Positions 11,572-23,749 are shown, numbered from the stretch's first letter. The stretch: DNA of 64,000 nucleotides from Bimastos eiseni (GCA_959347315.1 OY365818.1:6578695-6642694), one strand, 5' to 3'. The notes: generated by a model not told the origin, from the sequence alone. Made by a program: numbers and translations.

Positions 11572-14500
11572 CGTCTCAGTCGGTCACGTGACTTCATTAA
11601 GGTCAGCAATCGACAGGTGGCGCCAGCAGCTAACAATATCTATGACGTCATTCGGTAACGTGATGACCCTATTTGCGGTAATCGAAAATGGCGGCGATTA
11701 CCAAATCGGTGGAGTAGCTTCCTTTTTTGAGCAGTCGATAAAGTCGTCGAAGATTGTTGTACGATGTTCGTTATTGAAAATAAACACCAGGTTTTTTTTA
11801 CCAAGGAATGCGCAGCTTTAGGTAAAAAATGAAACGCTACACCAATGACATCATATAGACTGGTATTCCGTGTTCTGTAATTTGAGCTGGAAACTGATTT
11901 GAGTTGATAGGTCTACCGCCTATACTAAAGACTTCGAAAGAAACAATATTGGTCACTCTGGCAATACTCCAAAAAGGCACGTGATGCCGAAAGGGCTTCT
12001 GGTCTGCGAAAACAAGTGAATCGTTCACCTAAAATAATATCTTTGGTCGACGTTTCTAATATTTTTCATGTAAGCTTATACTAAACATTATCAGAACTAT
12101 CGTTGCGGATAGAGTATCCAAATGACGTTATTGGATTGTTGAATGTTTTGGTTACACAGGCGTCGAATACAGACTTCTGAAACGAGATAGCCAAGCAGTA
12201 CACAGGCTAATCTTCACTTAGAAGCAATCCTTCGAAGAAGCGGTTTGCGATTCTTTGACTAAAAGAAGAAAACACTGTAGTTGTAAACTCGCTGTTTTCG
12301 ATATAGCAAAAGAACCAATCTACATTCAGTTATAATTATCTGCGCGATAGAGACCAGAGCTAAATTGTTTTTGCCAACGGAAGATCCGACGATGGAATTA
12401 ATGCAGATGCGGCTAATTCTATTTTAAATCAACAGCACCATAAACTGAGCAATAAATCAAACATAAAAGCAGGGCGTGGATGATGTAGACAGTGAAGCAA
12501 GACTTAATTTCGGCTTTGATAACAAAATTGCATTACTTAGATCAACATGCTATTTTTTCTCTGTATGTCTGTCTTGCTGTCTCTGTTTCTCTGTCTCTCT
12601 GTCAGTCAGTCTGTCTGTCTGTCTCTTTCTTTCTCTTAGCATAGCTATCTATATATCTTTCTCCCTGACACATTCTATATCCAACCAGCCAGTCGCCTAA
12701 CAACCATCAACCTGTCCATCGACCCTTACATCCATTCGCACAGCCCACCCGCCGACCCACCCATCCACATATCCACCCACGTATACTGCGTAATTGCCTG
12801 TCTGCTTGTCTGTTTGTTTGTCTGTCTATCTGGTTGTCTTCCTTACGCTATTCAAGTTAAGACATAAAGCTAACCATGATTACATTCATCTATGACCGTT
12901 GGAATTTTACACATACAACCATTCAGTAGGACACACACATACACACAGATAGCAGTGATTGTAATATTACAATAGTATTGTAAACTCACATTTATAAAGT
13001 TCTACTTCAAGGTTACTCATCACTGGCGCTACTATCTTGCGATATTGTAACGGCGCTATATAAATAGCAACGGACAAACTGCCGAAAGCAAATACACGCT
13101 AACAAGCACGCACATGCACACATCGAAAACGCATCTAGAAAGAAACCGGCAATAACAGCACGGACGTCATTTCAGTTTTTTTCAGAGGGGTAAGCATGAA
13201 TTTTTTGGGTGACGGGGGGTAAAATTGATTTGTCAAGCAAGAATTTTTGTGGCGACGGGGTTCCTTCTTGTTTATATTATTAATATGGCTATTAAATTAT
13301 GACCTTGTATGGAAATTTGTGCGCACTATAATCTAAATCAGGAGATTCAGAGGCAATGCCCCTACCCATAAAGTGACGTCCCTGGATAACAGAACACAGA
13401 GATATGTACAATTAGAAAGAAACGTCCAATCAAAGTTTCTAATCTTGTATTTGGCTTGGAATTCGAACAAGTCCAATTAATTAACCAGATGAATAAATTG
13501 ATTGCAACGAAAGCCAGACTCCCAAAGGCGAAGTTACGACGCTTGATGACCGTTGGTCACGCAATGGGATTGTTATCCACGGAGGTTCACAAAAACCAAG
13601 TCGCGGGAACCAGATTATTCACCGGCGCTTTATGTGATCCAAATTATATCGATAGGCTGAGAGGAAGAATCAGAGAGACAGGCAGACAGTCAGACGCTAG
13701 GATGGATGGTGTTTGGAGTTGAAACAACGAGGGAAGTAAGGGTAAGTGGAGGAATCAGGATAGGATTTGTGCAAAGTGGTGTTTTCATTTTTTTAATGAA
13801 AGATCTTTGGGAAGAGAGCAGGAAATGAAGTGTTGGTGAGTTCGTGGGACGGATTAGATATTCGTCGTAATAATGGTGGGAGTTTGCTCCGGAGAAGCGA
13901 GAAAGTCATGCAGGGTATGATGTTGTTTAGCATAGGATTAAGAGTATAAGATATGATAATTGTCAAGGTTATCTGCCGAATTTTTATCAGATGGAGCAAA
14001 ACAAAAATGTGGGTACCACATCACAAACTGATTAGCGAAGGTATCGGGTGTTCATTCTAAAAGGGGCAAGTGCCCTATCTTGCCGATGTGGGTGGTCGTC
14101 CATTGTGACCTTGGTGGTTAGCATCAAACAGGCTTGGGCATTTTCCGCGACGAATAGGGCGGTGGGCAGAAGGTTTTGGTCCCTCTTTCACAGGGCAATT
14201 AGTTACTGGGCAATGTCGTGACATATTTTTGACGCACTGTGTATTATACACTACATGCCACTACAGGAGATTCTAATTACAATTAAAATCACACGGCGAA
14301 ACACTATCCGGAAGCAACGATCAATCAGGTAGATAACGGAGAGATTCAATAGTAGGGGAGGAGAGAAACTAGAAAGGGAGGTGGAGTACAAGAAGGAGGG
14401 GAGTATGAGGGAGGAGAAGATGAGGTATAAATAGGGGAGGCGCAGAAGAAAGAGAACGAGGAGGATATTGCAGCAGAGAGAGGATGTGAGGAACGAGGAT

Positions 14501-14597
14501 GAGGAGGAGCATATTATGCGAGAGATGAGAAGGACGAGAGAGAGAAATGGAGGAGGATTACTTGAAATCGAAGGCCTATGTAGTTGAGTGAGCAGTT
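11572..14597. other. Non-coding stretch
   Basis: CTGT-rich words occur at 12560-12640 and 12800-12840, GGCGCTATATAAATAG near 13053, and a GGAG-rich purine tract at 14340-14545. An 89-codon frame at 13456-13722 shows no recognisable domain. The 5' flank of the 11571 exon (11572-11700) may hold its promoter; CACGTGA is present at 11586-11592. Confidence 0.4.
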
Positions 14598-14690
14598 TCA
14601 GTTTAACGACACTATGCGATAACAAAGATCATTAGCCTCGCGCTCCTCCTTTATCAAGGCTATTGGGACTGGCACTGTCAAATAGCTAAC
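14598..14690 (+). repeat. Dispersed repeat family A
   Basis: CAGTTTAACGACACTATGCG, then ATAACAAAGATCATTAGCC, CTCCTCCTTTATCAAGGC and GGGACTGGCACTG, in the same order as in the other copies. It lies about 130 bp from the hAT insertion. Confidence 0.7.
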
Positions 14691-14814
14691 AGTGGTCGAG
14701 TTCGTATGCAGATCTTCCATGGAGTGCCTGCAGAGAGAAAGTGGGCGGATGTTATGAGCATCCTTTGCCTGACTGGTGAAACTTGGCGTCAATGTAGTAT
14801 ATATTATGACATTG

Positions 14815-14822
14815 GCGTCATT
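14815..14822. repeat. Left target-site duplication of the hAT element
   Basis: GCGTCATT, identical to 18107-18114. Confidence 0.95.
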
Positions 14823-17800
14823 CAGGGCCGGTCCAACGGTTTTTGTTAACGTAGGCGACATGTAATTTTGCCGCCCCACACAATTTGTGACAGTAACACA
14901 AACAGGTGTAATACTAATAATGTGTTTCAAAGTACTATACTAATGTTATTAACGATTGACAAAGTTGCAATATTTAGCATTATAATCAATATATATTTAC
15001 CGTGGTAATTTATTTATGAGAAATTCACTTTTCTGGCTTTCAATGCGGCAAACTCTTGAATGACCTCTTCCATATTAATTTGATCTGCAATTTCCTTTTC
15101 GATCGAAATTGTGGCCAGACCAACTAAGCGAACCTGCGACATCTGTGATCTCAGATATGTTTTTATGAGTTTTAACTTTGAAAAGCTTCGTTCAGCGCTG
15201 GCAACTGTTATAGGCAACGTTAGAAGTATTCGAAGCGCAACATAGAGATTTGGGAATGATTCAACAACATCGCATTTGCATAGATGTTCAAGCACACTGC
15301 GTGGATCACAACTTTCAATGTTAAGGCGTCTTCTTAAGGCTATTATTTCTTCACAGAGTTCAATGGCATTGACATCTGATTGGCCATCACAGGACGTAAG
15401 TGCCAATTGCAGTTCCTTGCATTGCTTGAGTAAATCCCCAGTCTGCAGATTCAATAAACCAATATTGTAAAGGAAACCAAATAGCTGATTATGTTCTGAC
15501 AATTGTATAAATCGTTCATTTATTACCTGCAATGCAGTATCCACTATTTGATTGAAAAAATTGACCTTGAAGTTATGCTCCGGGGCCATTATAGGATCAT
15601 CACGAGATTCATACTGAAATTGTTTACTTTTCCTTCGAATACGCACAGGTTCTTCTCTAGGAAACAATCCGTCAATTTCAAGTTCAGTCGCCAATTCCTT
15701 GGCTTTTTCAAGCGCTGCTGCAAAGCCCGTGTCAGATCGATATTCTTGAAGGAAAAGTTTGGTACTCTCTAACTGTTTAAGTGCCGAAGGCAAATTGAAT
15801 GTCGCTGATTGAAAACACTTACTGCAAACGTTAATTTCAAATAGAATATCATACCAAACCACCAGAGAACAAACAAATTTGAAATTAACCATTTTAGAAG
15901 CTATTGCTTTGGCTTCTGAACGGCTTTTGACCCCAGATGCACTGGTCAAGGTGTTGTCTTGGGCTATTGCTAGCAGTGCATCGTAAACTTCTCCAATTTG
16001 AAACCGAATTGCTCGCACAGCATCCACCCTACTTTCCCAGCGAGTGGCACTTAGCGGCTTTACAGTGAAGTCGCTCGTGTGCTTTACCAGTGTGTCCCAG
16101 CGGTGAGTTGATGCGGAGAAATAGACGTAAATGCACTGAATTAAGTCAAAGAAAGCAACAGCGTCCAGGCAGCAATTTGCTGCATCGTTCAAAACTAGGT
16201 TGAGCGAATGAGCACTACATGGTACGAAAAATGCACGGCGATTTTTCTCACGAACTTTGGCTTGGACACCATTGTGCTGACCACACATATTCGCCCCATT
16301 GTCGTAGCATTGCCCTCTCATATCATCAATATTCACATCTAGTTCTTGCAGCATCTTGAACAGAACTTCCGTCATATTTGCACCAGTGGTGCTATTCAAT
16401 TCAAGAAAATCCACGAAGTGTTCAGCAACTGTAACCTCAACTGATTTAGATGTTGAGACAAATCTAAAAATCACTGTCATCTGCTCTTTATGGCTAATAT
16501 CTGGGGTACAATCAAGAATAATCGAATAATACTTTGCCCGTTTTAACTCTGTTAGTATATGACGCTTGATTTTGTCGCTCAGAAGTTGTATGATTTCATT
16601 CTGTATGTGTTTTCCGAGGTAGTTGTTGTGAATTTCCCTTGACGTTATTCGTCGAATATGTTCTTTCATAACAGGGTCATAATTTCCCAAAAATTCTATA
16701 AATGCTAGGAAATTTCCCTTATTCGCCTCATGCAGTTTTTCGCAAGTCCCTCTTAAGGCTAGGTTTTGCCCAGCCAGGGTCTTAATCAACGTGATGATTC
16801 TTTCAATAACCTGTTTCCAATGTTGCGTCTCAGATTGAATCATTTTCTGATTAATGTCATCAACTGTTGTCCCACCCTTAATTCTCAATTCCAGCTCTTT
16901 CCAGTCTTGATAAGAATTGATGTGGGATGTTGAGGTTTCATGTCTTTTAATAATAAGAGACATATTTTTCCAGTCTCGACAGCCTTCATTAGACGAGAGA
17001 GAGAACTTATTTGCACAAAACAATTTGCAACAAAAGCAATACACAGCATCACGTACATTGGAGTAAATCAACCAAGATCGCCTAACTTGTTCGCCGTTTG
17101 ACATTCGGCGATTGAAATGAAATGACGAAAATTTTCTACCTTCTTTGTCTAAGGGAAACGCAGTCACATTATGTTGGTAGGGACCACATTGCACCAACCA
17201 GACTCGCGATCTGTCATTTATTGCAGGCCAGTGAGATGGATCTGTGGAAACCATGTCATTCATGTTGTTGAAATGATCGTCTTCAACGACCATAGCGTTC
17301 CCTTTATCAGCAACGCCTGCATCCTCAGCATTTACATTTTGTACATCTTTGCATGTGCATGTAGGCCTTCCTGTAGGCTTATCACTTAAACAGTCGACGC
17401 AGTTGATAACGCTTACGCTACATTGTATTTTATCATTGTTAAATTTACCTTCATTATCGCTGTATTCATTTTGCTCCTCTGTGCCGAATTTGAATTCCTC
17501 AGTTAGATTTTGTTCTTCGTGGTCGGATGAGGAGTCTTCGTTGTCATTAGGCGCCTCAGTAGATGCCAGAAGTTTAGGTTCAGTAAACTTGAGGATGGCG
17601 TCTTTCTGTTTAGCTGCAGCCGATTCACGTATGAGCCTTATTTTTTTATATTCTGACCCAGACAATCGTTGTCTCTTTCTTCCACTACGTTTTGGATCCG
17701 CCATTTGGGTTAAAGTTATGAAATTTTTAAAAGAAATAAAACAAGTGAATGAAATGTACTAAATTAGCTTTGATTTATACTGATAAACAGAACCCGGAAA

Positions 17801-18106
17801 TTGACGACGCTATGACGTTTTGAACATATGACGTACGTTTTACTGTAGGGCTACTCTATGCCGAGCTAAATTCAGTGTTATCAACAATACTTCATGCGAC
17901 GAAAAGAATTGGAAAATAAATTCCGAAAATTATATATTTTCTGTTAACCAATTCCAAAAAGACAAAGTGCAGTAAAAATATTATTAAATATGAATACTGT
18001 ACATTATTTTCCTGGGCAGATTTTATTGCATATCTTAAAAGTGCCGCCCCCTTAATTTGCCGCCGTAGGCAGCCGCCTACTTCGCCTACGCCTCAGACCG
18101 GGCCTG
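14823..18106 (-). mobile_element. Complete hAT-superfamily DNA transposon (3284 bp)
   Basis: The left end reads CAGGGCCGGTCCAACGG. The right end, read inward on the minus strand, is CAGGCCCGGTCTGAGGCG. The first 11 bases match with one mismatch, and GTAGGCGA words recur just inside both ends. The 8 bp GCGTCATT immediately precedes (14815-14822) and follows (18107-18114) the element: a perfect target-site duplication of the size typical of hAT elements. The interior carries one long transposase frame (17704-15014) without a stop or visible intron, leaving 402 bp of 5' and about 190 bp of 3' non-coding sequence. All parts needed for an autonomous copy are visible, so this is probably a young insertion. 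Activity is not shown. Confidence 0.95.
15014..17704 (-). CDS. hAT transposase, ZMYM1-like (TTF zinc finger, DUF4371, hAT C-terminal dimerisation)
   Basis: An 896-residue uninterrupted protein. Residues 1-25 are strongly basic (KRSGRKRQRL), a likely nuclear localisation signal, followed by an acidic linker. A TTF-type zinc finger lies at about 158-262: SFHFNRRM, YCFCCKLFC at 222-230, and a His pair at 255 and 261. The DUF4371-type catalytic core follows, with IILDC (Asp398) and CYDNGANMCGQHNGVQ (Asp468) as candidate first and second acidic residues, CSAHSLNLV at 496-504 and SATRWESR at 552-559. The C-terminal hAT dimerisation block contains TVASAERSFSKLKLIKTYLR (833-852); Glu838 is the likely third acidic residue. 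This is the domain order of ZMYM1/ZBED5-like hAT transposases, which are nuclear DNA-binding cut-and-paste enzymes. The ATG at 17704 is chosen because it opens the basic region and lies within the element. A domesticated host gene is less likely, because intact ends and target duplications frame the sequence. Confidence 0.93.
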   Translation of the reverse strand: MADPKRSGRKRQRLSGSEYKKIRLIRESAAAKQKDAILKFTEPKLLASTEAPNDNEDSSSDHEEQNLTEEFKFGTEEQNEYSDNEGKFNNDKIQCSVSVINCVDCLSDKPTGRPTCTCKDVQNVNAEDAGVADKGNAMVVEDDHFNNMNDMVSTDPSHWPAINDRSRVWLVQCGPYQHNVTAFPLDKEGRKFSSFHFNRRMSNGEQVRRSWLIYSNVRDAVYCFCCKLFCANKFSLSSNEGCRDWKNMSLIIKRHETSTSHINSYQDWKELELRIKGGTTVDDINQKMIQSETQHWKQVIERIITLIKTLAGQNLALRGTCEKLHEANKGNFLAFIEFLGNYDPVMKEHIRRITSREIHNNYLGKHIQNEIIQLLSDKIKRHILTELKRAKYYSIILDCTPDISHKEQMTVIFRFVSTSKSVEVTVAEHFVDFLELNSTTGANMTEVLFKMLQELDVNIDDMRGQCYDNGANMCGQHNGVQAKVREKNRRAFFVPCSAHSLNLVLNDAANCCLDAVAFFDLIQCIYVYFSASTHRWDTLVKHTSDFTVKPLSATRWESRVDAVRAIRFQIGEVYDALLAIAQDNTLTSASGVKSRSEAKAIASKMVNFKFVCSLVVWYDILFEINVCSKCFQSATFNLPSALKQLESTKLFLQEYRSDTGFAAALEKAKELATELEIDGLFPREEPVRIRRKSKQFQYESRDDPIMAPEHNFKVNFFNQIVDTALQVINERFIQLSEHNQLFGFLYNIGLLNLQTGDLLKQCKELQLALTSCDGQSDVNAIELCEEIIALRRRLNIESCDPRSVLEHLCKCDVVESFPNLYVALRILLTLPITVASAERSFSKLKLIKTYLRSQMSQVRLVGLATISIEKEIADQINMEEVIQEFAALKARKVNFS

Positions 18107-18114
18107 GCGTCATT
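18107..18114. repeat. Right target-site duplication of the hAT element
   Basis: GCGTCATT, identical to 14815-14822. Confidence 0.95.
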
Positions 18115-18432
18115 GCATCGCCTAGTTCATTTCTCTGCTAATTCCTTCTTTTATGTTGTTAATCGTCCACTCACGCAGAGCCAGATAAGGAGTGTGCCAA
18201 TGCTAGGAGCGTGGGACGGACGAGGGCAGGGCAGAAAGGGAAAGTGATAAAGACCGAGGGGTTACTGGAAGAGGGAGAAGAGAGTGTGCTGAGAAACACG
18301 GAGAATGAGAAGAAGAGGGAATGAGATACTAGTCATACGACAGGAAAAACTAAGAGTAAGGCATACACGGAGAGAGAACAAGATGGACAGAGATAGAGTG
18401 ACAGACAGAAAGGACAGACAGACAGACAGAGA
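18115..18432. other. Purine-rich non-coding stretch
   Basis: GAGAGA/GACAGA-rich text between the hAT element and the next MITE. No gene seen. Confidence 0.5.
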
Positions 18433-18589
18433 CCGGGGCGTTAATTCCTCTGAGTGATGGAGGCAAACCCCCAGCCCCGGTTCCAAATGTCAGGAGGGCA
18501 AGATATTCCTCCCCTAAGACTCAAAAAATATCCCCTACCTGAAATCGGAGGCATATTTTGCCTCTGAACCCCCTATCTGGACGCCCACG
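18433..18589 (+). mobile_element. hAT-type MITE, family 1, copy 3
   Basis: A 157 bp element in the same orientation and with the same interior words as the copy at 2865 (GAGTGATGGAGGCAAACCCC, CCTAAGACTCAAAAAAT, CTATCTGGACGCC). The flanks are GACAGAGA at 18425-18432 and at 18590-18597, an identical 8 bp pair. The left flank lies in a GACAGA-rich tract, so this pair alone is weaker evidence. Confidence 0.75.
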
Positions 18590-20581
18590 GACAGAGAGCT
18601 CCAGCAGCTGGGAGAAGAGTTACGTGTGCGGAGATGTTAAGAGAAGAAAAGACACACATGCTGAGGAGGCGACACTGAGAAGAGGGAGACAGAGGAGGAG
18701 AAGGAATAGGAGTAGCAGGGGCAAAGAGCGTGAGAATAGCAAGTGAAGATCGGAGGGGGCAAATCGCGGCAGTTAAGACCGCTGAGAGTGGCAGGGGCCA
18801 ATGCTCATGGGCCCGGCGACATGCTAGGGGCCCGGACCGGATCCGAAATCATTTTCTCATAAGGCATAAAGATGGTTTAGAGGCCCGTGACTAGGAGCAC
18901 GAATTTCTGCGACTGTTCTGTCTAGGGAGCCGGATTTTCTGTCAGTTTACCTGATGACCTAATTATAGAAGGGTACAAAGCGAGAGTAAGAGAACAAAAA
19001 GGCAGAGAGAGAAGGAAAGGCAGTGGGAGGAGGAAAGGAGGATAAGGGAAAAGGACAGACAGGGACAGGTGAACACAGACGCACGCAGACAAAGACGACG
19101 AGAGACACCGCTGTGAGAAGATATCCAGCTCTAATTAAGCGAGATCCTATAACGTAGAGGCGGCGCCATAAAATCCCATCTCATTTCTCATTAAGCTTGC
19201 CAATCAGGTATACGCACAGACAGCCCATTCCATTTGCCATTCATTATTCGGAGTCATCAGTCTCACGATCACCCTTTGAATGACTTCTGCAATTTGACCT
19301 GACTTTCGGCTTCTTTTTATGCTTCCCTCTCTGGCACCATAGAAGTTATTCCCTACTGTGACGAGTAGGGATGCAGTGAGTGCAATATGCCTATCGAATC
19401 AGCTTTTGGTTAAGCGCCTGTGAATAAGCTGGTTCCCGCGACTTCGATTTTTTGAGCGCTGTGGAAATTTCCAGTTTAGGAATTCGATTCTAAGAATCTG
19501 ACAAGAGGAATTTATGCTCACGAAAATGAAAAACGTCGTCTTCTTCGTCTTCGTCGTCGTCGCCACCGTCCGCCATTTGCCATCTACCATCACCACCATC
19601 ACCATCATCACCACCATCACCACCACCACCACCACCACCGTCATTTATATTGTCGTCGTCGCCGCCGCCGCCATTATCATCATTATCAATATACCATCAT
19701 CATCGCCATCGTCACTATATATTATATCATCGTCATCGTCGTCGTCGTCGTCATCGTCGTAACTATTATCCTGCATTTACTTAGCGCCTATATCTATACT
19801 TACCAAGCATAAATTGATTGCGCTGCTCTTTACGCGCGGAAGATTCTGCTCAAGTTCCCTATGCAGTTCCCCTCAGAGCATTTTCGAATCGTGCACGACA
19901 AGGTGAAGGCTCCACCCAATCCACCACTGTCTTCCACTGATAATACAGTACAGCATTCGAATACATCCATTTCCTCACCATCCATCGGCGTCACTCAAGT
20001 CGTTCCACTGCACGCCCGGAGCGGAGCACTTCGAGCCATGGAACATCGACCGAGCGTGCAAACAGGACGGTAAGATGCCGTAATTTCAGTCAGAAGAAGA
20101 CAAATGCCAGCAACGAAGCTCCAAGTGTTCGTCCGCAGAGGCGAGGTCGCGGACACGGAGTAGGAAGGAGTGTGATACCGTTCTGCTGCCGTGGAATGCG
20201 GTTTACGCTCCGAGCGATCGATGATAATGCATGCGGAGTATTTTTCAGAAATCTGCGGGAGATATTGAATGACAACCAATGCGCGTCATCTATTGTCTTG
20301 GAACTAGTATACGTCTGCGTGGACGTCTGCGTCACGGTCAAAGGTCGTCTGAGTATGTATGCCAGTATGTGTGTGTGTCTGTCTGTGTGTGTCTGCGTGG
20401 GTGTGTGTCTGCGTATGTCTGTGTGTGTGTGTGTAGGTTTGTGTGTGTTGCTAAGCGTGTGTTGTTTTGATGGCTGCGAGGTCCTGATTGCTCCCAGGGA
20501 CTTTGTATCACAACATCCGCCCGATTGCTCATTCGTTCACGCAGTCCCTCGCTCAATCATTCATCTGTTCGCTGATTAGCT
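18590..20581. other. Non-coding stretch with trinucleotide and TGTG tracts
   Basis: GA-rich tracts lie at 18620-18740 and 18990-19110, CAC/ATC/GTC trinucleotide runs at 19535-19760 and a TGTG-rich tract at 20350-20450. No supported exon. Confidence 0.45.
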
Positions 20582-21120
20582 CACTCGCTCACTCATTCGA
20601 TCACTCACTCACTCATTCGATCACTCATTTGATCACACATTCGATCACTCATTCGATAACTCATTCGATAACTCATTCGATCACTCATTCGATCACTCAT
20701 TTGATCACCCATTCGATCACTCATTCGATCACTCATTTGATCACCCATTCGATCACTCATTCGATCACTCATTCGATCACTCATTCGATCACTCATTCGA
20801 TCACCCATTCGATCACTCATTCGATCACTCATTCGATAACTCATTCGATCACTCATTCGATCACTCATTCGATCACTCATTTGATCACCCATTCGATCAC
20901 TCATTCGATCACTCATTCGATCACTCATTCGATCACTCATTCGATCACTCATTCGATCACCCATTCGATCACTCATTCGATCACTCATTCGATAACTCAT
21001 TCGATCACTCATTCGATCACTCATTCGATCACTCATTTGATCACCCATTCGATCACTCATTCGATCACTCATTCGATCACTCATTCGATCACTCATTCGA
21101 TCACTCATTCGATCACTCAA
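20582..21120. repeat. 12 bp minisatellite (TCATTCGATCAC)n with a 156 bp higher-order copy
   Basis: About 44 copies of TCATTCGATCAC. Marker variants (GATAAC, TTGATCACCC) show a 13-unit period: GATAAC at 20835 recurs at 20991, and TTGATCACCC at 20881 recurs at 21037. Since 12 is divisible by three, an Ile-Thr-His-Ser frame stays open on the plus strand and a Met-Ser-Asp-Arg frame on the minus strand. Both are artefacts. Confidence 0.95.
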
Positions 21121-21280
21121 TAATCCATACAACATATTCCAAAATCGCTCGTATACTTTCATCGCTCATCAGCTCCTTATTCACTCATCCAATCATAATA
21201 TCACTATTATCATTACTTAAGTCCTAAAGCACAAGGCATCGAATACACATGACATTGCATAGCATAGTATGGTGGGTGTT

Positions 21281-21377
21281 GCAGTTTAATGACGCTGTGT
21301 GATAACAAAGACCATTGGCGTTGCCCTCCTCCTTGATCCAGGCTTGGGACTGGCACTGGCCGAGTACTAACAGTGGC
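21281..21377 (+). repeat. Dispersed repeat family A
   Basis: GCAGTTTAATGACGCTGTGT, then GATAACAAAGACCATTGGCG, CCTCCTCCTTGATCCAGGC, TTGGGACTGGCACTGG and TAACAGTGGCGGAG. One of the most complete copies. Confidence 0.75.
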
Positions 21378-22196
21378 GGAGTTATAGCATTGCAAAGTAC
21401 TATTTATATTGTATCGTATTGTTAGCATTACCCAGTTACTAAGTTACTAAGTCTTACCTTGATTTCTCCCTCTCTCTTTATCTCCTCCAATCCGTGTCTT
21501 AAGCGACGTCACCAGGTAGATATAACCGATCGAATTCCCTCCTTCCTTCCTTCCTTCCGTCGAGATCTAAAGAGCGGAACTGCAGCCAGGAGCCAGGAGC
21601 CAGGTGAGCATCGTCTACGATCGAAGGAGTTTTTGCCCGCAGCCTCCTCCGACATCAACACCAGCAGCAGCAGCAGCCGAGCGCAGCATACGACCAGGCA
21701 GGCATCCCCATCCTCCTCCGATGGAAGACTATACTGCGGAACAACGACGACAAGACCCAATGAATGAACGAACAAAGCAAGCATCCATCCTTCCCACCCA
21801 CCCACCCACCCACCCTAACCCACCCACCCACCCAAACAACCACCCACCTACCCACCCACCCACCTACCCACCCATCCATTCATCCATCCATTCGTTCATC
21901 CATCCATCCATCCATCCATCCACCCACCTATCCATCCATTCGTCCATCTATCCATCCGTCCATCCGTCCCCTCCCTCCATCCCCCTTCTTCCCTCCTTCT
22001 CTCCGTTCGTCGTCTGCATGTAGTCGAAGCTTATCGGAATCGCGCTACGGGATTACTACCAGCATCAGCAGCCCGTATCCGTTGTCCAGAAGCAGACAGT
22101 CATTGTTATTGGTGCCATTGCTGCTGCTGCTGCTTGGCGCTCTCCTGAACGCCAATGCACCGTATAAGACCGGTCGCTTAGCCTTGAACTTGAATA

Positions 22197-22227
<31 letters not shown>

Positions 22228-22568
22228 ATATGTATATATGTATATATGTATATATGTATATATATGTATATATGTATATATGTATATATATATATGTATA
22301 TATGTATATATGTATATGTATGTATTATGTATGTGTAGTGTATAGGAATTTGTTTAATTCCGCATAAGAAGACTATTTGTTAGTTTGACTAAATGCGATA
22401 CACGGTAAACGATATGAAGGAAGCAGGCTATCGATTAGGAGTCTTTGTTTCTTTCTGTCTGTCTCTGTCTCTGTCTCTGTCTGTCTGTCTGTCTTTCAGT
22501 TTGTCTGTATCCCTCTGTCTCTGTCTCTCTCTGACTCTTTATCTATTTCTTTGGTTTTTCTGCCTGCC

Positions 22569-22599
<31 letters not shown>

Positions 22600-23608
22600 T
22601 TCTCTTCGTGTTATCCGCTTGCCTTTGTGCCTGCTTGTCTTTCTGTCTCTCTCTCTGTTCGTCTATTCAGGACCCGAATACGTCACTGCCTATCTCCCTA
22701 TTCATCTATCAGTGCGAGTTCGACGTTCGATATATACAGCACAGGGACAAAATGTCTACAGAGACAGACAGACAGACAGATTGAGACAGACAGACAGAGA
22801 GACTGAGACAGGGACAGGAGCAGGATCTTGATGATTTTGATGATGATGACGACGACAACGAATGACGACGATGCTGACTATGACTTCGACTATGACTATG
22901 ACTCTGACGCTGACTATGACTCTGACTATGACTATGACTATGATGACGACGATGATACATGAGCGGCCATTAGAATGATGATGGCTGCCGTATCATTGGG
23001 TGCATCGATAAACAGATTAGAACGCAGTGCTTTGTCTTACTTTCCGATCGGATGACCGACTGCTGGTCGTGATTTACGGGCGTCTGCTGCCCCTCTAGTC
23101 AGTGCATGACCCGAAGTCAACGCACCCACTCACCAGTGAGAGCAGTCATTGCGGGGCAAATGTTGCAGCGAAGGCTAATGTCTCCAGAATTGCTCTTGCT
23201 GCCAAAGGTGTAACTTGGCCCAAGAGTGGGGTGGCCAATTCCATCCGCCTTTCCCTCCATCTTCCAACTGCGATTCCAATCTCCTTCCCTCTCAATCGAT
23301 CCTTCCCTCATTTTTTATTTCCTCTTTCCTCCCTTGCAAGATCACTTCCTGCTAATTCCGTCCTTCCTTTCATCTAATATATCTCCTCCTCATATTCATC
23401 CCGCTCCCTGTACGCTTCCCTCCTCTTATCTCTTCTCTTCGGTTCTCATGCCCTCTCTCTACCTTAGCCCCTCTCTCCGTCCATCCTCTCCTCTCCCCTC
23501 CTCCTTTCCCTCTACTCATTCCTCTTCGTTTACCTTTTCCTCTCTCTATTTCTTCCTTCCTTCACCTCCTCCCTTTCATCACCACCCTCCTCCACCCACC
23601 CCTATAAC
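21378..23608. other. Low-complexity stretch
   Basis: Contains (CCCA)n/(CATC)n at 21780-21980, TATATG repeats at 22193-22330, CTGT-rich tracts at 22450-22650, CAGA at 22755-22815, GACTAT/GATGAC words at 22830-22955 and a pyrimidine-rich tract at 23300-23600. The long frames here are Pro/His- or Leu/Ser-rich products of these repeats. Confidence 0.6.
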
Positions 23609-23749
23609 CAGAGGCGGCGATCTAGCTTAACCGGTGGGGGGAAACCCAATGAGAGGAGTTGGAAACATGGGGGACACACGTATAAATCGTCCCCTCTCTG
23701 TAAAAGTTGGGAGACTTGTCCCCCTCGACCCCAGGAATCGCCGCCTCTG
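23609..23749. mobile_element. hAT-type MITE, family 3 (141 bp)
   Basis: The ends are CAGAGGCGGCGATCTAGC and, inverted, CAGAGGCGGCGATTCCTGG: 13 of 13 terminal bases match. The flanking 8-mers are CCTATAAC (23601-23608) and CATATAAC (23750-23757), 7 of 8 identical, as expected for a hAT target duplication. No coding capacity. Confidence 0.85.

Noticed and set aside
13456..13722. An 89-codon frame
   Set aside because: Mixed composition but no recognisable motif and no supporting neighbours; chance is likely in 64 kb.
20488..21162. A 211-codon Ile-Thr-His-Ser repeat frame and its opposite-strand partner
   Set aside because: The 12 bp repeat unit keeps frames open by itself; no start, splice or domain evidence.
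21604..22345. Long His/Pro/Ser-rich plus-strand frames
   Set aside because: They come from (CCCA)n, (CATC)n and TATATG repeats.
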